NCBI GenBank assembly: GCA_947499775.1
Contig: CANMPY010000069.1
Span: forward strand, 1-8,042
Source: Bacteroidota bacterium
GTDB lineage: Bacteria > Bacteroidota > Bacteroidia > NS11-12g > UBA9320
Direction: 5' to 3'
DNA: 8,042 bases
The notes below the pieces were generated by a model, which was not told the DNA's origin, ran no database searches, and saw nothing but the letters and a program-made list of their open reading frames with translations. This document shows positions 7,199 through 8,042 of the stretch, piece after piece (the stretch's first letter is position 1; each line of letters begins with the position of its first letter). The position numbers and the translations under genes were made by a program.

Positions 7199-7219
7199 AT
7201 CGTTTTGCAAAAAAACGAT
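7199..7219. repeat. 8-bp palindrome in the divergent pepP/M13 intergenic region
   Basis: ATCGTTTT (7199-7206) and AAAACGAT (7212-7219) are exact reverse complements around the 5-base centre GCAAA. It is 65-85 bases from pepP and 62 bases upstream of the M13 gene's -7 element. It could be an operator for either gene or a hairpin in a long pepP leader. No known binding site was recognised. Confidence 0.4.
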
Positions 7220-7233
7220 AAATTCGATTATAT

Positions 7234-7270
7234 CCTTGAATTATTCGTAAAAACATTATCGCTTTCAAGG
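7234..7270. repeat. Spaced 7-bp inverted repeat before the M13 gene promoter
   Basis: CCTTGAA (7234-7240) and TTCAAGG (7264-7270) are exact reverse complements separated by 23 bases. The right arm falls just upstream of the -7 element at 7281, roughly in the -24 to -30 zone, where a regulator could overlap the polymerase site. Short arms and wide spacing leave chance as a real possibility. Confidence 0.3.
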
Positions 7271-7280
7271 TCAAAAAAAA

Positions 7281-7288
7281 TATATTTG
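7281..7288 (+). promoter_or_regulatory. Bacteroidota -7 promoter element (TATATTTG) for the M13 peptidase gene
   Basis: Exact TAnnTTTG match ending 21 bases before the ATG at 7309. No clear -33 TTTG at 19-21 bases upstream. It predicts a leader of about 15 bases that contains the A-rich GATAAAAAA before the start. Confidence 0.5.
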
Positions 7289-7308
7289 CCACATTAATTG
7301 ATAAAAAA

Positions 7309-8042
7309 ATGAATTTAAAATTTAGTGTCATGATTAGTGCAGTTTTTTTAGGGCTAACCTATCAGAGTTGCAATCAGAACAAAGCCTTGATCCATGCTGG
7401 AATTAAAGTTGACTATATGGATACATCGGTATCTCCTGGCGACGACTTTAATGAATATTCAAATGGATTATGGTTGCAAAAAAACCCTGTACCGTTAACC
7501 GAGAGTCGATGGGGAAGTTTTAATGAAATAGGGGATAGAAATAGAGATCGATTGAGGTCAATAGTCAATGAAGTTTCATCTGATAAAAAAGCCAAAAAAG
7601 GTACTGACCGTCAGTTGGTTGGAACATTTTATAGAATAGCTTTAGATAGTTCTAAAGCCGATGCAGATGGATTAGCGCCAATTAAATCTCTACAAAATGA
7701 AATTATTGGAATTAAAACAAATGAAGATTTAATAAGAATAATTGCACGATTTCATAAAAAAGGGATTCCTTCTGGATTTGGGTTTTATGTAACTTCTGAT
7801 TTGAAGGACAGTAAATTAAATAACCAGTATATAAGTCAGGGTGGATATAATTTGCCTGATAAAGATTATTTTTTTCAAGCCAAACACGATAGTATTCGAA
7901 TCAAATATCAAGATCATATTCGAAAAATGATGGCCTTTGTGGCAAAAGCAAATGCTGATGTGAGCGTTAATGCTCAAGTGCCTTATGAAATAGAAAAGAA
8001 ATTGGCAGCAAAGGCCATGAATTCTGTAGAGCGCAGAGATAT
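7309..8042 (+). CDS. M13 family zinc metallopeptidase (PepO/neprilysin-like), probable lipoprotein (3' end outside the window)
   Basis: Partial gene with 244 codons visible and an open frame to the right edge. M13 enzymes are zinc endopeptidases that cut small peptides; in Bacteroidota they are usually about 680 residues and exported. The N-terminus has a basic start, a hydrophobic stretch (FSVMISAVFLGL, 5-16) and Cys21 in TYQSC, which suggests a lipoprotein signal, though the -3 residue (Tyr) is unusual. The mature part shows the M13 N-terminal domain hallmarks: VSPGDDFNEYSNGLWL (41-56), ESRWGSFNEI (65-74), a region near 155-163 reading SGFGFYVTS, and SQGGYNLPDKDYFF (176-189). The catalytic HExxH, the ExxxD and the C-terminal domain would lie beyond the window, so activity cannot be judged. 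An alternative start is Met8 (7330), but 7309 follows GATAAAAAA and fits the promoter spacing. It is divergent from pepP. A role in periplasmic or surface peptide breakdown feeding cytoplasmic peptidases is inference. Confidence 0.9.
   Translation, partial: MNLKFSVMISAVFLGLTYQSCNQNKALIHAGIKVDYMDTSVSPGDDFNEYSNGLWLQKNPVPLTESRWGSFNEIGDRNRDRLRSIVNEVSSDKKAKKGTDRQLVGTFYRIALDSSKADADGLAPIKSLQNEIIGIKTNEDLIRIIARFHKKGIPSGFGFYVTSDLKDSKLNNQYISQGGYNLPDKDYFFQAKHDSIRIKYQDHIRKMMAFVAKANADVSVNAQVPYEIEKKLAAKAMNSVERRD

Noticed and set aside
7137..7331. Minus-strand ORF of 64 codons in the divergent intergenic region.
   Set aside because: It is mostly low-complexity Phe/Ile/Lys from A/T runs, overlaps the M13 gene's promoter and start, and has no recognisable features.
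1..8042. CRISPR array, tRNA/rRNA, insertion sequence, phage or defence gene.
   Set aside because: No regularly spaced repeats, RNA gene signatures, transposase motifs or terminal repeats were seen on either strand. The gene content is housekeeping.

Overview
This window looks like chromosomal DNA from a member of the Bacteroidota (Flavobacteriia, Cytophagia or relatives). The DNA is AT-rich, and start codons are preceded by A-rich stretches rather than good Shine-Dalgarno sequences. Bacteroidota-type -7 promoter elements (TAnnTTTG) stand just upstream of three genes. The protein sequences, including a probable M13 lipoprotein peptidase and a Bacteroidota-style aminopeptidase P, fit the same group. 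I cannot name a genus from sequence alone.

Layout: (1) 1-1169, plus strand, the C-terminal four-fifths of an AlgI-like MBOAT membrane O-acyltransferase, cut by the window's left edge. (2) 1277-3364, plus strand, a complete RNase R (rnr) with its own TACCTTTG element. (3) 3509-4464, plus strand, a short-chain polyprenyl diphosphate synthase, again behind TACCTTTG. Its reading frame is broken by one base near 4232-4250, so the first 255 codons end early at 4276 and the last ~74 codons lie in the -1 frame up to 4464. (4) 4522-5799, plus strand, a complete RarA/MgsA AAA+ ATPase. (5) 5839-7134, minus strand, a complete Xaa-Pro aminopeptidase (M24B), convergent with rarA. (6) 7309 to the right edge, plus strand, the N-terminal third of an M13 (neprilysin/PepO-like) metallopeptidase with a probable lipoprotein signal, divergent from the aminopeptidase. 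There are no tRNA, rRNA, CRISPR, IS or phage signals.

The genes are mostly housekeeping: RNA decay, isoprenoid chain synthesis, replication-fork maintenance and peptide turnover. They do not form one pathway. Individual -7 elements and hairpins between genes suggest separate transcription units rather than one operon. The two peptidase genes share a 174-bp divergent intergenic region that holds inverted repeats and an A9-C-A9 tract, the richest regulatory-looking stretch here.

I do not see a previously undescribed system. The observation most worth checking is the single-base frameshift in an otherwise intact, normally important polyprenyl synthase gene. The next are the promoter-based revision of the rnr start, the 13-bp perfect inverted repeat between the synthase and rarA, and the palindromes between the two peptidase genes.
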